From Nocardia sp. NBC_00565 (GTDB lineage: Bacteria; Actinomycetota; Actinomycetes; Mycobacteriales; Mycobacteriaceae), in assembly GCF_036345915.1 (NCBI RefSeq), contig NZ_CP107785.1:3534001-3598000 (forward strand): a stretch of 64,000 nucleotides of DNA. Direction: 5' to 3'. Every line of letters starts with the position of its first letter. The stretch's first letter is position 1. Below the pieces are notes generated by a model. The model worked only from the letters and a program-made list of their open reading frames with translations, was not told where the DNA came from and searched no databases. Shown one piece after another: positions 33,280-42,735 of the stretch. Position numbers and translations under genes: made by a program.

Positions 33280-35070
33280 ATGACGGAGACGACAACTCCG
33301 CGTCGACCGGTCCGCATCGGTAACGCGTCGGCGTTCTACGGCGACCGGATCGCGTCCTTCGCGGCGATGGTCGAAGGCGGGCCCGTCGACGTGGTAACCG
33401 GCGACTATCTCGCCGAGCTCACCATGTTGATTCTGTGGAAGGCCGAGCAGAAGGATCCCGAGACCGGTTATGCGCGAACGTTTCTGACGCAGTTCGCCCA
33501 AGTCGTGCGAACGTGTGCCGAACGTGGCATCAAGGTCGTCGTCAATGCAGGCGGACTCAACCCCGCGGGATTGGCGGCGCGTGTTCGAGCCATCGCCGAG
33601 GAAGCGGGCGTCGCGCTGTCGGTCGCGCACATCGAGGGTGACGACATCTCGCAACGCCTGACCGAACTTCAGGCCGCCGGACACCCGCTGCGCCATCTCG
33701 ACAAGGGGCTGACGCTGGCCGAATCGGGCGCCGAACCGATTTCGGCGAACGCCTATCTCGGTGGCTGGGGGATCGCCGCCGCGCTGGCCCAGGGTGCCGA
33801 TGTGGTCATCACGCCGCGCGTGACCGACGCGGCGCTGGTGCTCGGTGTGGGCGCCTGGTGGCACAACTGGCGGCGCACGGACTTCGACGCACTGGCCGGG
33901 GCGGTGGCGGCGGGTCACATCATCGAGTGCGGACCACAGGCGACCGGCGGCAACTACTCGCAGATGCACGAAATCACCGACCGCCGTTATCCGGGTTCGC
34001 CGATCGCCGAGCTGGCCCACGACGGCAGCTTCGTGATCACCAAGCACGAGGGGACCGGCGGATTGGTATCTCCCGGAACCGTTACCGCGCAACTGCTCTA
34101 CGAGGTCGACTCCGCCGTTTACCTGAACCCGGATGTCGTCGCGCATTTCGACACGCTCGAGCTGATCCAGGATGGCGCGAACCGGGTCCGGGTGTCCGGC
34201 GCCACCGGATCCGCCCCGCCCTCGACACTGAAGGTCGCGATGAACTACATCGGCGGCTATCGGAACACGATGACCCTCGTGCTCACCGGGCTGGACATCG
34301 AGGAGAAGGCGCGGTGGGCGACCGAGCAGCTGTTCGAAATCCTTGGCGGGCGTGACTCTTTCGACGAGCTGGATGTGCAACTGCTGCGCTATGACGTGGC
34401 CGACCCGGTCCGCTTCAGCCAGGCGACCGCGCACCTGCGGGTCACCGTCAAAGATCGTGACCGCGCCAAGGTCGACCGGGCCTTCTCGAATGCCGTGCTG
34501 GAACTGGCGGTCGGCGGCTACGCCGGATTCCACACCACGACCCCGCCCACCTCCGCGTCGGAATTCGGGGTGTACTGGCCGACGGTGGTACCGGCCACGG
34601 AAATCGAACAGGTCGTCGTGCACGCCGATGGCACGCGCGAGAACATCGCGCACTGTCCGCAGACCGACGACCGTTTCTCGGCGGTCGCCGCCAGCGACGA
34701 ATACGACACTGTCGCCATCGATTTCGGCCCTACTGCGCGCCGTCCGCTGGGTTCCATCGTGGCGGCTCGATCCGGCGACAAGGGCGGCAAGGCGAATGTC
34801 GGAGTCTGGACCGACACCGACGAACGCTGGAATTGGCTGCGGTCACATCTGACCACCGAGAAGTTCACCGAATTGGTCTCCGACGCACAAGGACTCGAAG
34901 TGCGCCGCCACGAGTTCCCCAACCTGCGCGCCCTGAACTTCGTCGTCGTCGGCTTCCTCGGCGACGGGGTCGCCTCCTCGACCCGAACCGACCCGCAGGC
35001 CAAGGGACTCGGGGAATTCCTTCGCGCGACCTACACCGACGTACCCGACAAACTCGTAGGAGCCCACTGA
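33280..35070 (+). CDS. acyclic terpene utilisation AtuA family protein (DUF1446)
   Basis: A 596-residue protein with GAAGGGAAATG before the start (MTETTTPRRPVRIGNASAFY). The main DUF1446 part (about 1-450) shows GNASAFYGDR, VVNAGGLNPAG, DVVITPRVTDAALVLG, ECGPQATGGNYS and GGYRNTMTLVLTG. A C-terminal domain (about 480-590) has ARSGDKGGKANVGVW and LRALNFVVVGFLGDG, the separate small subunit fused in many members. AtuA-like genes travel with geranyl- or citronellyl-CoA carboxylase genes; the enzymatic step is not firmly established. This fits an isoprenoid or branched-chain acid route. The stop overlaps the next ATG (TGATG). Confidence 0.85.
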   Translation: MTETTTPRRPVRIGNASAFYGDRIASFAAMVEGGPVDVVTGDYLAELTMLILWKAEQKDPETGYARTFLTQFAQVVRTCAERGIKVVVNAGGLNPAGLAARVRAIAEEAGVALSVAHIEGDDISQRLTELQAAGHPLRHLDKGLTLAESGAEPISANAYLGGWGIAAALAQGADVVITPRVTDAALVLGVGAWWHNWRRTDFDALAGAVAAGHIIECGPQATGGNYSQMHEITDRRYPGSPIAELAHDGSFVITKHEGTGGLVSPGTVTAQLLYEVDSAVYLNPDVVAHFDTLELIQDGANRVRVSGATGSAPPSTLKVAMNYIGGYRNTMTLVLTGLDIEEKARWATEQLFEILGGRDSFDELDVQLLRYDVADPVRFSQATAHLRVTVKDRDRAKVDRAFSNAVLELAVGGYAGFHTTTPPTSASEFGVYWPTVVPATEIEQVVVHADGTRENIAHCPQTDDRFSAVAASDEYDTVAIDFGPTARRPLGSIVAARSGDKGGKANVGVWTDTDERWNWLRSHLTTEKFTELVSDAQGLEVRRHEFPNLRALNFVVVGFLGDGVASSTRTDPQAKGLGEFLRATYTDVPDKLVGAH

Positions 35071-35860
35071 TGGACTTCGCCGAATCGACCGAACAGCAAG
35101 AACTTCGGCGGGCAGTCGGGGCGATCACCGACAAATACGGGCCGCAGTACTACGCCGAGCGGGCAGTAGCGCACGAACCGACCACCGAGCTCTGGAAAGA
35201 CCTGGCCGACCACGGTTTCATCGGGATCAACTTCCCCGAGGAATACGGCGGTGGCGGCGCCGGGATGACCGAATTGGCGATCGTGTGCGAGGAGACCGCC
35301 GCACACGGCTGCCCCCAGTTGCTCCTGCTGGTCTCGAGCGCCATATCCGGCGAGTTGCTGACAAAGTACGGCACCGACGCGCAGCGCCGGGAATGGTTGC
35401 CGCGCATGGCAGCCGGAACGACCAAGGTCGTCTTCGCCATCACCGAGCCCGATGCCGGATCGAACAGTCACCAGATTTCGACGATCGCTCGGCGCGATGG
35501 CAGCGACTACGTGCTCAATGGCACCAAGTACTACATCTCCGGCGTCGACGAGGCGGGCGCACTCATCGTCGTGGCCCGCACCGGCCGTGACGAGTCCAGC
35601 GGTGCCGCGCGCATGTCGCTGTTCCTGGTGCCCACCGACACACCCGGTCTTCCAACATCGCGAAGTACGCGGCGGCCGAAGCCGCCGTCGCCGCCGTCGA
35701 CCAGGCAATCCAGATCCACGGCGGAAACGGTCTCAGCGCCGAGTACGCGCTACTCCCCCAGTGGGGGCTGGCCCGCTTGCTTCGCATCGCCCCGGTCAGC
35801 CGAGAGATGATCCTCAACTATGTCGCCCAGCACAGCCTGCGACTGCCCAAGTCGTACTGA
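35070..35860 (+). pseudogene. acyl-CoA dehydrogenase broken by internal deletion and frameshift
   Basis: The first 191 codons (MDFAESTEQQELRRAVGAIT ... SLFLVPTDTPGL) are a normal acyl-CoA dehydrogenase N-terminal and central region, including VFAITEPDAGSNSHQIST. Just after 35648 the sequence jumps to the C-terminal part in another frame: NIAKYAAAEAAVAAVDQAIQ, IHGGNGLSAEY, ending LRLPKSY-stop at 35858-35860. Around 125-130 residues that hold most of the C-terminal helical domain are missing. Read on in the first frame it stops at 35810. The protein cannot be functional, so this pathway step must be supplied by another dehydrogenase. Confidence 0.85.
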
Positions 35861-35902
35861 ACCTCACCGATGTGGATACGAACCCGACCGCGCCACCCTC
35901 AG

Positions 35903-36223
35903 CTATTTGCCCGGTGGCCGGTACTCCGTAGTGCGGTGCACCGCGTCATCCACCTGTTCCGGCGTCAACAGCGGCACGGACTGCGACCGCGCCGCACCGG
36001 AAGCGGCCGTCTGAATCGCAAGCACCGCAGCCGCTTCCTCATCGGGAACCGTCCCGATTACGAACAAATCCCGCGCACCCAGTGCGAAATAGCATGATTC
36101 GACGGTCCCGCCGATACTTTCCACCATTCGAGTTATCGCGTCACGCCGGGCAGAACCACCCTCCGCCAACAGCCCACCCGCACCCGCGGACGAATAGGTG
36201 ACCTCCCACAGAAACCTCGGCAT
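35903..36223 (-). CDS. GYD-domain-like small protein
   Basis: A 106-residue protein with GGAGGG eight bases before ATG 36223, MPRFLWEVTYSSAGAGGLLA. The pattern of Y(S)xxGxxxL, ARRDAITRMVESIGGTVESC, FALGARDLFVIGTVPDEEAA matches GYD-superfamily proteins (ferredoxin-like fold, function unknown). It is convergent with the broken acyl-CoA dehydrogenase and lies 211 bases downstream of the ketopantoate-reductase-like gene on the same strand. Confidence 0.7.
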   Translation of the reverse strand: MPRFLWEVTYSSAGAGGLLAEGGSARRDAITRMVESIGGTVESCYFALGARDLFVIGTVPDEEAAAVLAIQTAASGAARSQSVPLLTPEQVDDAVHRTTEYRPPGK

Positions 36224-36434
36224 ATCACCCTCCATACATAGACGAAGACGATGTCCAGCAATCGTTCACTTACGACAGCACAGATGCAAGCCACCACCCC
36301 GCGCAGCAGCGGCGCAAGCGTCTGCAGTGACGGAACGCCCGCGATCCGCGGCCGCCCGCTATGGACAGGCCCATGCGGCGCACTATTTGATTCGTCCTGA
36401 TCAAATACTCTTCGGCGAATCGTCAGCGAAATTT

Positions 36435-37439
36435 CTACGCGAGATCCGCCAACGATTCCAGACCGGGCAGTTCGAGCCCGCCGCCGGCGCGTGCCGCACG
36501 CCCGAGCAGTTGCTGCAGCCGCGCATTGAGCGGGGCCGAAACGCCGTGCAGGCGAGCGAGCATGGCTATTTCGCCATTGAGGTAGTCGACTTCGTTCGAG
36601 CCGGCCCCGCGCGCGAAGCTCTGCCAGGTGGACTGTTGGCCGGGCGATACGCCGACCTGCTCGATACCGGCCTGCCGCACGCTCCGGACCAGTGCGGAGG
36701 GCTCATGGTGTGCGATCCCGGCCACCGCGAGCACAGCCCGTGTCTCCGCGACCAACGCGGCACCGACGGCATCCTTGACCGTGCGGTCACCGGCCAGCAC
36801 CTCGAGGCCGTTCTTGACGCTGAACAGAATCTTCGCCGCCTTGTAGGCCCCGATATCCGGCACCGATTCGACCAGGAAATTCGCGGCCCGCACGTCCTCG
36901 ACGAAGGTCTTCAGCGCGCGTTCCCCGGACGTCGGCGCACCCGCGGCGACCCCGGCGATCACGCTGCCCACATAGGGGCTCCCGCCGACCTGCACCTCGC
37001 CGAGCCGCACGTAGTGTGCCGAGATCAGGAAGGTGGCGCCGATGACGGTCGTGAACCATCTGGCTGCCGCGCGCTCGGCGTCTAGGCCGTTCTGCAGGGT
37101 GACGACCGGCAGGTGATCGGCGGCGACGCCCACCACTTCGCCCCGCGCATCGCGAACCTCGTGCCAGGCGAGCGCCTGCGCGGCATCGCGCACATCCTGC
37201 GTCTTCGACGCGAGTACCAGAATATCGTCGTGAGCCAGTTCGAGATCGTCGGTGATCGCCGCGACCGGCAATCTGATCGCCCGCGTGCCCGCTGCCGTCC
37301 GGTAGGAGACCGGGTGCAGCGCGAAGTGGCGCAGCGTGTCGCCGCGGGCGATCAGGCAGACTCCGTGCCCGCACGCACCCAGTTCCGCCGCCAGGCTCAC
37401 GCCGACCGCCCCGGCGCCGACGATCACATAGCGCGTCAT
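36435..37439 (-). CDS. ketopantoate reductase (PanE/ApbA) family protein
   Basis: A 334-residue NAD(P)-dependent dehydrogenase. The N-terminal Rossmann motif is YVIVGAGAVGVSLAAELG, followed by LASKTQDVRDAA, VTLQNGLDAER and a C-terminal helical domain with FSVKNGLEVLAGDRTVKD and NEVDYLNGEIAMLARLHG. Classical family members reduce 2-dehydropantoate; many actinobacterial paralogues act on other 2-oxo acids. It overlaps the transporter ATPase gene by 4 bases, so it is part of the sulfur-type operon and could process the keto product released from the imported compound (inference). Confidence 0.85.
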   Translation of the reverse strand: MTRYVIVGAGAVGVSLAAELGACGHGVCLIARGDTLRHFALHPVSYRTAAGTRAIRLPVAAITDDLELAHDDILVLASKTQDVRDAAQALAWHEVRDARGEVVGVAADHLPVVTLQNGLDAERAAARWFTTVIGATFLISAHYVRLGEVQVGGSPYVGSVIAGVAAGAPTSGERALKTFVEDVRAANFLVESVPDIGAYKAAKILFSVKNGLEVLAGDRTVKDAVGAALVAETRAVLAVAGIAHHEPSALVRSVRQAGIEQVGVSPGQQSTWQSFARGAGSNEVDYLNGEIAMLARLHGVSAPLNARLQQLLGRAARAGGGLELPGLESLADLA

Positions 37440-39091
37440 CGGACCGCGATGTCGATCGGCGCGGCGGAGCGACGCCCCGGAATCGCGTCCAGTAGACGTT
37501 GCGTGTACGCATGTTGTGGATCACGGAAAACCGCTGCGGCCGAACCCGATTCCACCACTCGCCCCTTATCGAACACCGAGACCGTATGCGCGATCCGCCC
37601 GACAACGGCCAGATCGTGCGAGACGAAAAGATAGGTGAGCCCGAGCCTGTCCTGGAGTTCGGTGAGCAGGTTCAGGATCTGCTCCTGCACCGAGACGTCC
37701 AGCGCCGAAACCGGCTCATCGAGCAAGACCACCTCGGGTTCGAGCGCGAGCGCCCGCGCGATTGCCACCCGCTGACGTTGGCCGCCGGAAAGTTCTGCGG
37801 GCCATCGATCGAGAAAGGTGCGTGGCAGTGCGACCTGATCGAGCAATTCTATCGCCCGCGCCCGGCGACTGGTCCTGGTGCCGATCCGAAACGACACCAA
37901 CGGCTCGATTACGCTCTCGCGCACCGTGAATCGCGGATCCAGCGAGGCGAACGGATTCTGGTGCACCAATTGGAATCTGCGCCGCAGCGGTCGCACGGCG
38001 CGCCATGACAGGTGCGTGATATCCGCGCCACCGAAACGCACCGTGCCGGAGCTAGGTTCGGCCAGTGCCATGGCGATCCGCAGCGTTGTGGTCTTCCCCG
38101 AACCGGATTCGCCGACGAGCGCGTGCGTCCGCCCCTTGGCCACCCGGACGGATACGTTGTCGAGCGCGACGAACCGTGCCCGCCGCCCCGCACCGCGGGA
38201 CCGGAAAACCTTGGTCACCGAATCGAGTTCGAGAATCGGATCGTCCACCTCGATCGCATCGGGCGACAGCACGAATCGTGGCTCGATGACGCCGCCGTGG
38301 GTCAGCGCGGGAGCGGCGGCGATCAGCTGGCGGGTGTAGTCGTCCGTCGGATCGACGAGAATGTCGGTGGGAGAACCTTCTTCGACGATCCGACCTTCGC
38401 GCATGACGATGACGCGATCGGCACGATCCGCGGCGACGGCCAGATCGTGCGTGATGATCAAAAGGGCGGTTCCGGTATCGCGCACCAATGATTCGAGGTG
38501 ATCGAGAATGCGTGCCTGCACGGTCACATCGAGCGCGCTGGTCGGTTCGTCGGCGATGATCAGCTCGGGCCGCCCGGCCAGCGCGATGGCGATCAGCACC
38601 CGCTGACGTTGCCCGCCGGACAGTTCGTGCGGATACCGCCGGACGCGTTGCTCGGGATCGTCGAGCCCGGCGGTGCGCAGAATATCGAGCACTTCCGTAT
38701 CGACCTGTGGGCCACGAATCCCGCGCTGCCGCACTGCCTCGGCGACCTGGGCGCCGATGCGCTGGGTGGGGTTGAGGCCGACCATCGGATCCTGCGGTAT
38801 GAGGCCGACCGTCGATCCGCGCAGTGATCGAACGACTTTCTCACTCGCGCCGCCGATCTCGACCCCGGCGACCCGGATGGTACCGCCGGTGATGCGTCCC
38901 GCCTCGGGCAGCAGCCCGATGACGGCATTGGCGGTCGTGGTCTTTCCGGAGCCGGATTCCCCTACCAGAGCGACGATTTCGCCCGCGCGCACGCGTAGCG
39001 TCAGATCGTGCACCGCGGGAACCACGACACCATCGCGGGTGTACCCCACAGCCAAGTGATCGATCTCGACAATGGCTTCGGATGCGCTCAT
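37436..39091 (-). CDS. fused DppD-DppF-type ABC transporter ATPase
   Basis: A 551-residue protein with two complete ATPase domains. Each has Walker A GESGSGKTT (near residues 44 and 320), signature LSGGQRQRV, and Walker B (LIIADEPTSALDV and VVLLDEPVSALDV). The second has FQLVHQNPFASLDPR, typical of Dpp/Opp ATPases. It powers import by the two permeases encoded upstream. The start at 39091 overlaps the permease stop at ATGA. Confidence 0.92.
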   Translation of the reverse strand: MSASEAIVEIDHLAVGYTRDGVVVPAVHDLTLRVRAGEIVALVGESGSGKTTTANAVIGLLPEAGRITGGTIRVAGVEIGGASEKVVRSLRGSTVGLIPQDPMVGLNPTQRIGAQVAEAVRQRGIRGPQVDTEVLDILRTAGLDDPEQRVRRYPHELSGGQRQRVLIAIALAGRPELIIADEPTSALDVTVQARILDHLESLVRDTGTALLIITHDLAVAADRADRVIVMREGRIVEEGSPTDILVDPTDDYTRQLIAAAPALTHGGVIEPRFVLSPDAIEVDDPILELDSVTKVFRSRGAGRRARFVALDNVSVRVAKGRTHALVGESGSGKTTTLRIAMALAEPSSGTVRFGGADITHLSWRAVRPLRRRFQLVHQNPFASLDPRFTVRESVIEPLVSFRIGTRTSRRARAIELLDQVALPRTFLDRWPAELSGGQRQRVAIARALALEPEVVLLDEPVSALDVSVQEQILNLLTELQDRLGLTYLFVSHDLAVVGRIAHTVSVFDKGRVVESGSAAAVFRDPQHAYTQRLLDAIPGRRSAAPIDIAVR

Positions 39092-39984
39092 CGTCGCAGC
39101 TCCTGCAGGGTTTTGGCGAGATGGTTGAGCGACAGCACGGTCGTCGCGACGACCAACCCGGGCATCAATGACACCCATGGCGCGGTCACCAGGAAGTTGC
39201 GCCCGTTGGCGACGAGCGTGCCCCATTCGGCCTGTGGCGGCGCCGCGCCGAATCCGAGGAAGCTCAGCGCCGCGACGGCGATGACCGCGGTGCCGAAATC
39301 GAGTACCGCCAACACCATGACCGGCCCCCACGAGTTGGGCAGGATGTGCCGCAACAGCACTCGCGTCCAGGACGCGCCACCGGCCCGAGCGGCCTCCACG
39401 TACGGCAGCGTCTTCACCCGCAGCACCTCCGAACGGGTCGTGCGGGCGAATCCGGGCAGGATCCCGATGCCGACCGCGATCGCTACCGGAACGGTGCCGA
39501 AACCGAGCGCGGTCACGATCGCCAGCGCGAGCAGCAATGCTGGAATCGCCAGCAGTACATCGACCGCGCGCATGATCACCGAATCGGCTATGCCGCCGAA
39601 GAATCCGGAGAGCACACCCAGCGCCAAGCCCGCCACCAGGGCGATACCCACCGCGATGAGTGCGGCCTGAATGGTCAGCGTCGAGCCGTAGAGGGTCCGG
39701 GCCCACAGATCTCGGCCCACATCATCGGTCCCGAAAAGGTGTGTTCCACTGGGAGCTTGCAGTCGTTCGCTGGGCGAGGTCGCATACGGGTCATAGGAGG
39801 TGAAGGTCGACGGCGCGAAGGCGGCCGCGATCACGAACGCGACCACGGCGCCCGTGAGCAAGAACAGTGGCCTGCGGATCAGCCGGACGGCCCGCGCCCG
39901 CCGCGGCGCCCATTTGCCGGGTTCCACCGTGGGGCTCGGTGGAACCGATACGGTGGCAGTCGGTTCGATCAGCGTCTGCACCAT
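39088..39984 (-). CDS. ABC transporter permease, DppC-type
   Basis: A 298-residue membrane protein, MVQTLIEPTATVSVPPSPTV. It has the DppC/OppC N-terminal helix, FGTDDVGRDLWARTLYGSTL, six helices in all, and the EAA coupling loop YVEAARAGGASWTRVLLRHI. It starts 1 base after the stop of the DppB-type gene. The pair forms the membrane channel of the importer. Confidence 0.92.
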   Translation of the reverse strand: MVQTLIEPTATVSVPPSPTVEPGKWAPRRARAVRLIRRPLFLLTGAVVAFVIAAAFAPSTFTSYDPYATSPSERLQAPSGTHLFGTDDVGRDLWARTLYGSTLTIQAALIAVGIALVAGLALGVLSGFFGGIADSVIMRAVDVLLAIPALLLALAIVTALGFGTVPVAIAVGIGILPGFARTTRSEVLRVKTLPYVEAARAGGASWTRVLLRHILPNSWGPVMVLAVLDFGTAVIAVAALSFLGFGAAPPQAEWGTLVANGRNFLVTAPWVSLMPGLVVATTVLSLNHLAKTLQELRR

Positions 39985-39985
39985 G

Positions 39986-40942
39986 TCAGCTCACCTCGGC
40001 TCTCGTGGTGTGGGTGATCCGGGGATCGAGCAGCGGATAGATCAGATCGATGAGCAGGTTGACGACGACGAAACCGGTCGCCGCGATCACGACAATCGCG
40101 AGCACCACCGGAACGTCCTTGGCGAGCACCGCTTCCTGGGCGAGCTTGCCGATCCCGTTACGGTTGAACACCGTTTCGACGACGATGGCGCTGGTCACCG
40201 TGACCCCGACCAGCAGCCCGAAGATGGTCAGCGCGGGGAGTGCGGCATTGCGGAAGGCATGGCGCAACTGCACCTCGCCGCGCGAGAGCCCCTTGGCTCG
40301 CGCGGTCACGATGTACTGTTCACGCAGCGTTTCGTGGAAGCTGCGCGTCAGCACCTGCGCGAGTTGGGCGGCCGCGGGGATCGCCATCGTGATCACGGGC
40401 AGCACCAGGTGCCGCCAGCCACCGGTACCCATCGACGGCAACCAGCCGAGGTCGAAGGCGAAATACTGAATCAGGACCAGCCCCACCAGGAATGACGGCA
40501 CCGCGACACCGAGAGCGGGCAGCCGATCCAGCAGCAGGCGCAGCGGCCGATTACGCACAAACGCAGCGAGATAGGCCAGACCGGTGCCGAGCACGACGGC
40601 CAGCAGACCCGCGAGTGCGCTGAGCGTCAGGGTACCGCCGAGCCTGACCCCGATCAGGTCGGTGACCGGCACCTGTTTGGCGATGGAGGTCCCGAAATCG
40701 CCGTGCAGCGCACCGGACAGCAGCGAGAAGTACTGCTCCAACACCGGGCGGTCGAGCCCGTACTTCGCCTTCGCCGCCGCCAGCTGCTGCGGGGTCAGCG
40801 AATCGGTTTCGATGCCCGCGGCGCCGAGCTGAATGGAAACCGGGTCGCTCGGCAACAGGTACAGCACGATGAACGTGACGGTGAAGGCGGCCCAGAGCAC
40901 CAGGATCGCCTGGGCGACCCGGCCCGCGATATATCGGGTCAT
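39986..40942 (-). CDS. ABC transporter permease, DppB-type
   Basis: A 318-residue protein, MTRYIAGRVAQAILVLWAAF. The first helix is followed by YLLPSDPVSI, LDRPVLEQYFSLLSGALHGD and FGTSIAKQVPV, then the EAA-type loop YIVTARAKGLSRGEVQLRHA. All are normal for DppB/OppB permeases of the peptide/nickel/opine class. It follows the binding-protein gene by 37 bases. Confidence 0.92.
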   Translation of the reverse strand: MTRYIAGRVAQAILVLWAAFTVTFIVLYLLPSDPVSIQLGAAGIETDSLTPQQLAAAKAKYGLDRPVLEQYFSLLSGALHGDFGTSIAKQVPVTDLIGVRLGGTLTLSALAGLLAVVLGTGLAYLAAFVRNRPLRLLLDRLPALGVAVPSFLVGLVLIQYFAFDLGWLPSMGTGGWRHLVLPVITMAIPAAAQLAQVLTRSFHETLREQYIVTARAKGLSRGEVQLRHAFRNAALPALTIFGLLVGVTVTSAIVVETVFNRNGIGKLAQEAVLAKDVPVVLAIVVIAATGFVVVNLLIDLIYPLLDPRITHTTRAEVS

Positions 40943-40979
40943 CGTCGCGGTTCCTCCTTCCGAGAGTGCGCGGTCGGGG

Positions 40980-42665
40980 CTACGGCTGGATCCAGGTGTC
41001 GTTCAGGGCGAGGAAGCTCTCCGAGGTGAGCCGGAATCCGTTGACCTTGTTGCTGATTCCGGCGTATTGCAGCCGTTCGAACAGCGGGAATGTCACACCC
41101 GCGTCGATCAGTAGGTTCTGCAGCTCGCCGTATGCCTGCTGGCTCTTGGTCTTGTCGGTGGCCTGCACGGCCTGCTGGAACAACTGCTGAACCCGGGCCG
41201 CGGTCGCCGGTGTCTGCGCGTTGCGGGCCAGCGCCTTCGAGTTGGCCAGCTGCTCGACCAGAATGAACTGCAGCGCACCGGGATCAGCCCTGGTGAAGTA
41301 GGTTTCAGCGAGATCGTAGCGACCGCCGGTGATGACACCGGGCCGCTCGGCGGCGGTCACTACATCGATCCGCAGCTCGATCCCGGCCTTGCGCAGCTGA
41401 TCCTGGAACAATTCCGTTCCGGCTCCGGATTGGGTGGTCAGCAGCGACAGGGTCAGTCGTTTGCCGTCCTTGGCGCGGTATTGCTCACCGGGCGCGAGGC
41501 GCCACCCGGCGGCGTCGAGGATACGCCCGGCCTCCTGCGGGTCGTAGCCCAGTTTGCCTGCCTGCGAAACGAAATACGGTGTGGTGCTGTCGAAGCCGCC
41601 GCCGACCACCGGGTAGTCGGCACCGTATACCGTTGCCGCATAGGTCTTTACGTCGGTGGCACGGTAGAGCGCCTTGCGCACCTGATCGTCGGCGAGCGGA
41701 TGCCCCTCCGACACATTGGGGAACAGCGCGAACGACACTCCGGGCAGTGGGCGCGAGCGGATGTATCCGCCGGATCGCTCGATGAGCCGCTGGTCTTCGA
41801 CTGTGAACGGATTACGCGGCCAGGCGATGTCGATCTGACCGCTGACCAGGTTGCCGGTACGGACGCTGTCCTCGGCCACGTAGGTCACCTGCACTTTGTC
41901 CAGGTAGGCCTCGCCGGTGTTCTTGCTCAGCTTCGAACCCCACTGGTATCCGGGCCGTCGGCTCAGCGAAACACCCTGTCCCGGCGTGTATTTATCCAAT
42001 ACGAACAGGCCCGAGCCGACAATGTCGCCCTGGCAGCGCTGCTGGGGCGTCTTCTGGAAGGAAGCGGGCGAGAGCAGTGCGAGATTGGTCGTCGACGTCG
42101 CCTGCAGGAACGACGAGTTCGGTTGGCTGAAATGGAATTTCACGGTCTTGGCGTCGAGGACCTCGGTCGACTCGAGGCCGACGATATAGCTGGCGCCGAA
42201 GGCGCTGCCGCCGGTCTGGCGCACCAGGTCGAGGAACGCGTCGAAATTCGTCTTCACCGCCGCGGCATCCAGCGGTGCACCGTCCGCGAAGGTGACACCG
42301 TCACGCAGAGTGAAGGTGTAGTCACGTCCGTCCGGGCTCACCTGCCAGCCGGTGGCCAGCCACGGGACGATCTCGCCGGTGTCGGGATCCTGATCGGTGA
42401 GCGAGTCGGCGAAATTGCGGATCAGGGAACGGTGTTCGATCCAGTAGACCTGGAACGGGTCGACGCACGCGAAGGCCGCGTTATCGGGCCAGAAGGCGAT
42501 ATCGAGGGTGCCGCCGCGCACCGGGTCCTGGCCCGCGCCGGATGGGCCGCTGTCTTTACTCCCCCCGCCGCAGGCCGTCGCTACCAACAGCGTCAGCGCC
42601 GCGACAGCGGTTGCGGCCGTGCGTCGACCGGATCTGGCGCGCACGGCATGGAACATCTTCGACAT
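40980..42665 (-). CDS. ABC transporter substrate-binding lipoprotein, family 5 (Dpp/Opp type)
   Basis: A 561-residue protein starting MSKMFHAVRARSGRRTAATA, with signal peptide and lipobox LLVATAC (Cys32) followed by GGGSKD. Family-5 marks: GGTLDIAFWPDNAAF, DPDTGEIVPWLATGWQVSPD and YTFTLRDGVTFADGAPLDAA. It captures the substrate outside the membrane. The partner genes suggest a sulfur-containing compound rather than a peptide. ATG 42683 is an alternative start 6 codons upstream. Confidence 0.9.
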   Translation of the reverse strand: MSKMFHAVRARSGRRTAATAVAALTLLVATACGGGSKDSGPSGAGQDPVRGGTLDIAFWPDNAAFACVDPFQVYWIEHRSLIRNFADSLTDQDPDTGEIVPWLATGWQVSPDGRDYTFTLRDGVTFADGAPLDAAAVKTNFDAFLDLVRQTGGSAFGASYIVGLESTEVLDAKTVKFHFSQPNSSFLQATSTTNLALLSPASFQKTPQQRCQGDIVGSGLFVLDKYTPGQGVSLSRRPGYQWGSKLSKNTGEAYLDKVQVTYVAEDSVRTGNLVSGQIDIAWPRNPFTVEDQRLIERSGGYIRSRPLPGVSFALFPNVSEGHPLADDQVRKALYRATDVKTYAATVYGADYPVVGGGFDSTTPYFVSQAGKLGYDPQEAGRILDAAGWRLAPGEQYRAKDGKRLTLSLLTTQSGAGTELFQDQLRKAGIELRIDVVTAAERPGVITGGRYDLAETYFTRADPGALQFILVEQLANSKALARNAQTPATAARVQQLFQQAVQATDKTKSQQAYGELQNLLIDAGVTFPLFERLQYAGISNKVNGFRLTSESFLALNDTWIQP

Positions 42666-42735
42666 CGTGGGGTGATTCCTCATCGTGAGTCCGAAAGCCG
42701 TTGCCCGGCTCGGTACTTGGTTGGTGGGTGGGCGA

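Noticed and set aside
37436..39706. Longer transporter ATPase from a start at 39706
   Set aside because: The upstream 205 codons lie inside the DppC-type permease gene in another frame; ATG 39091 overlaps the permease stop.
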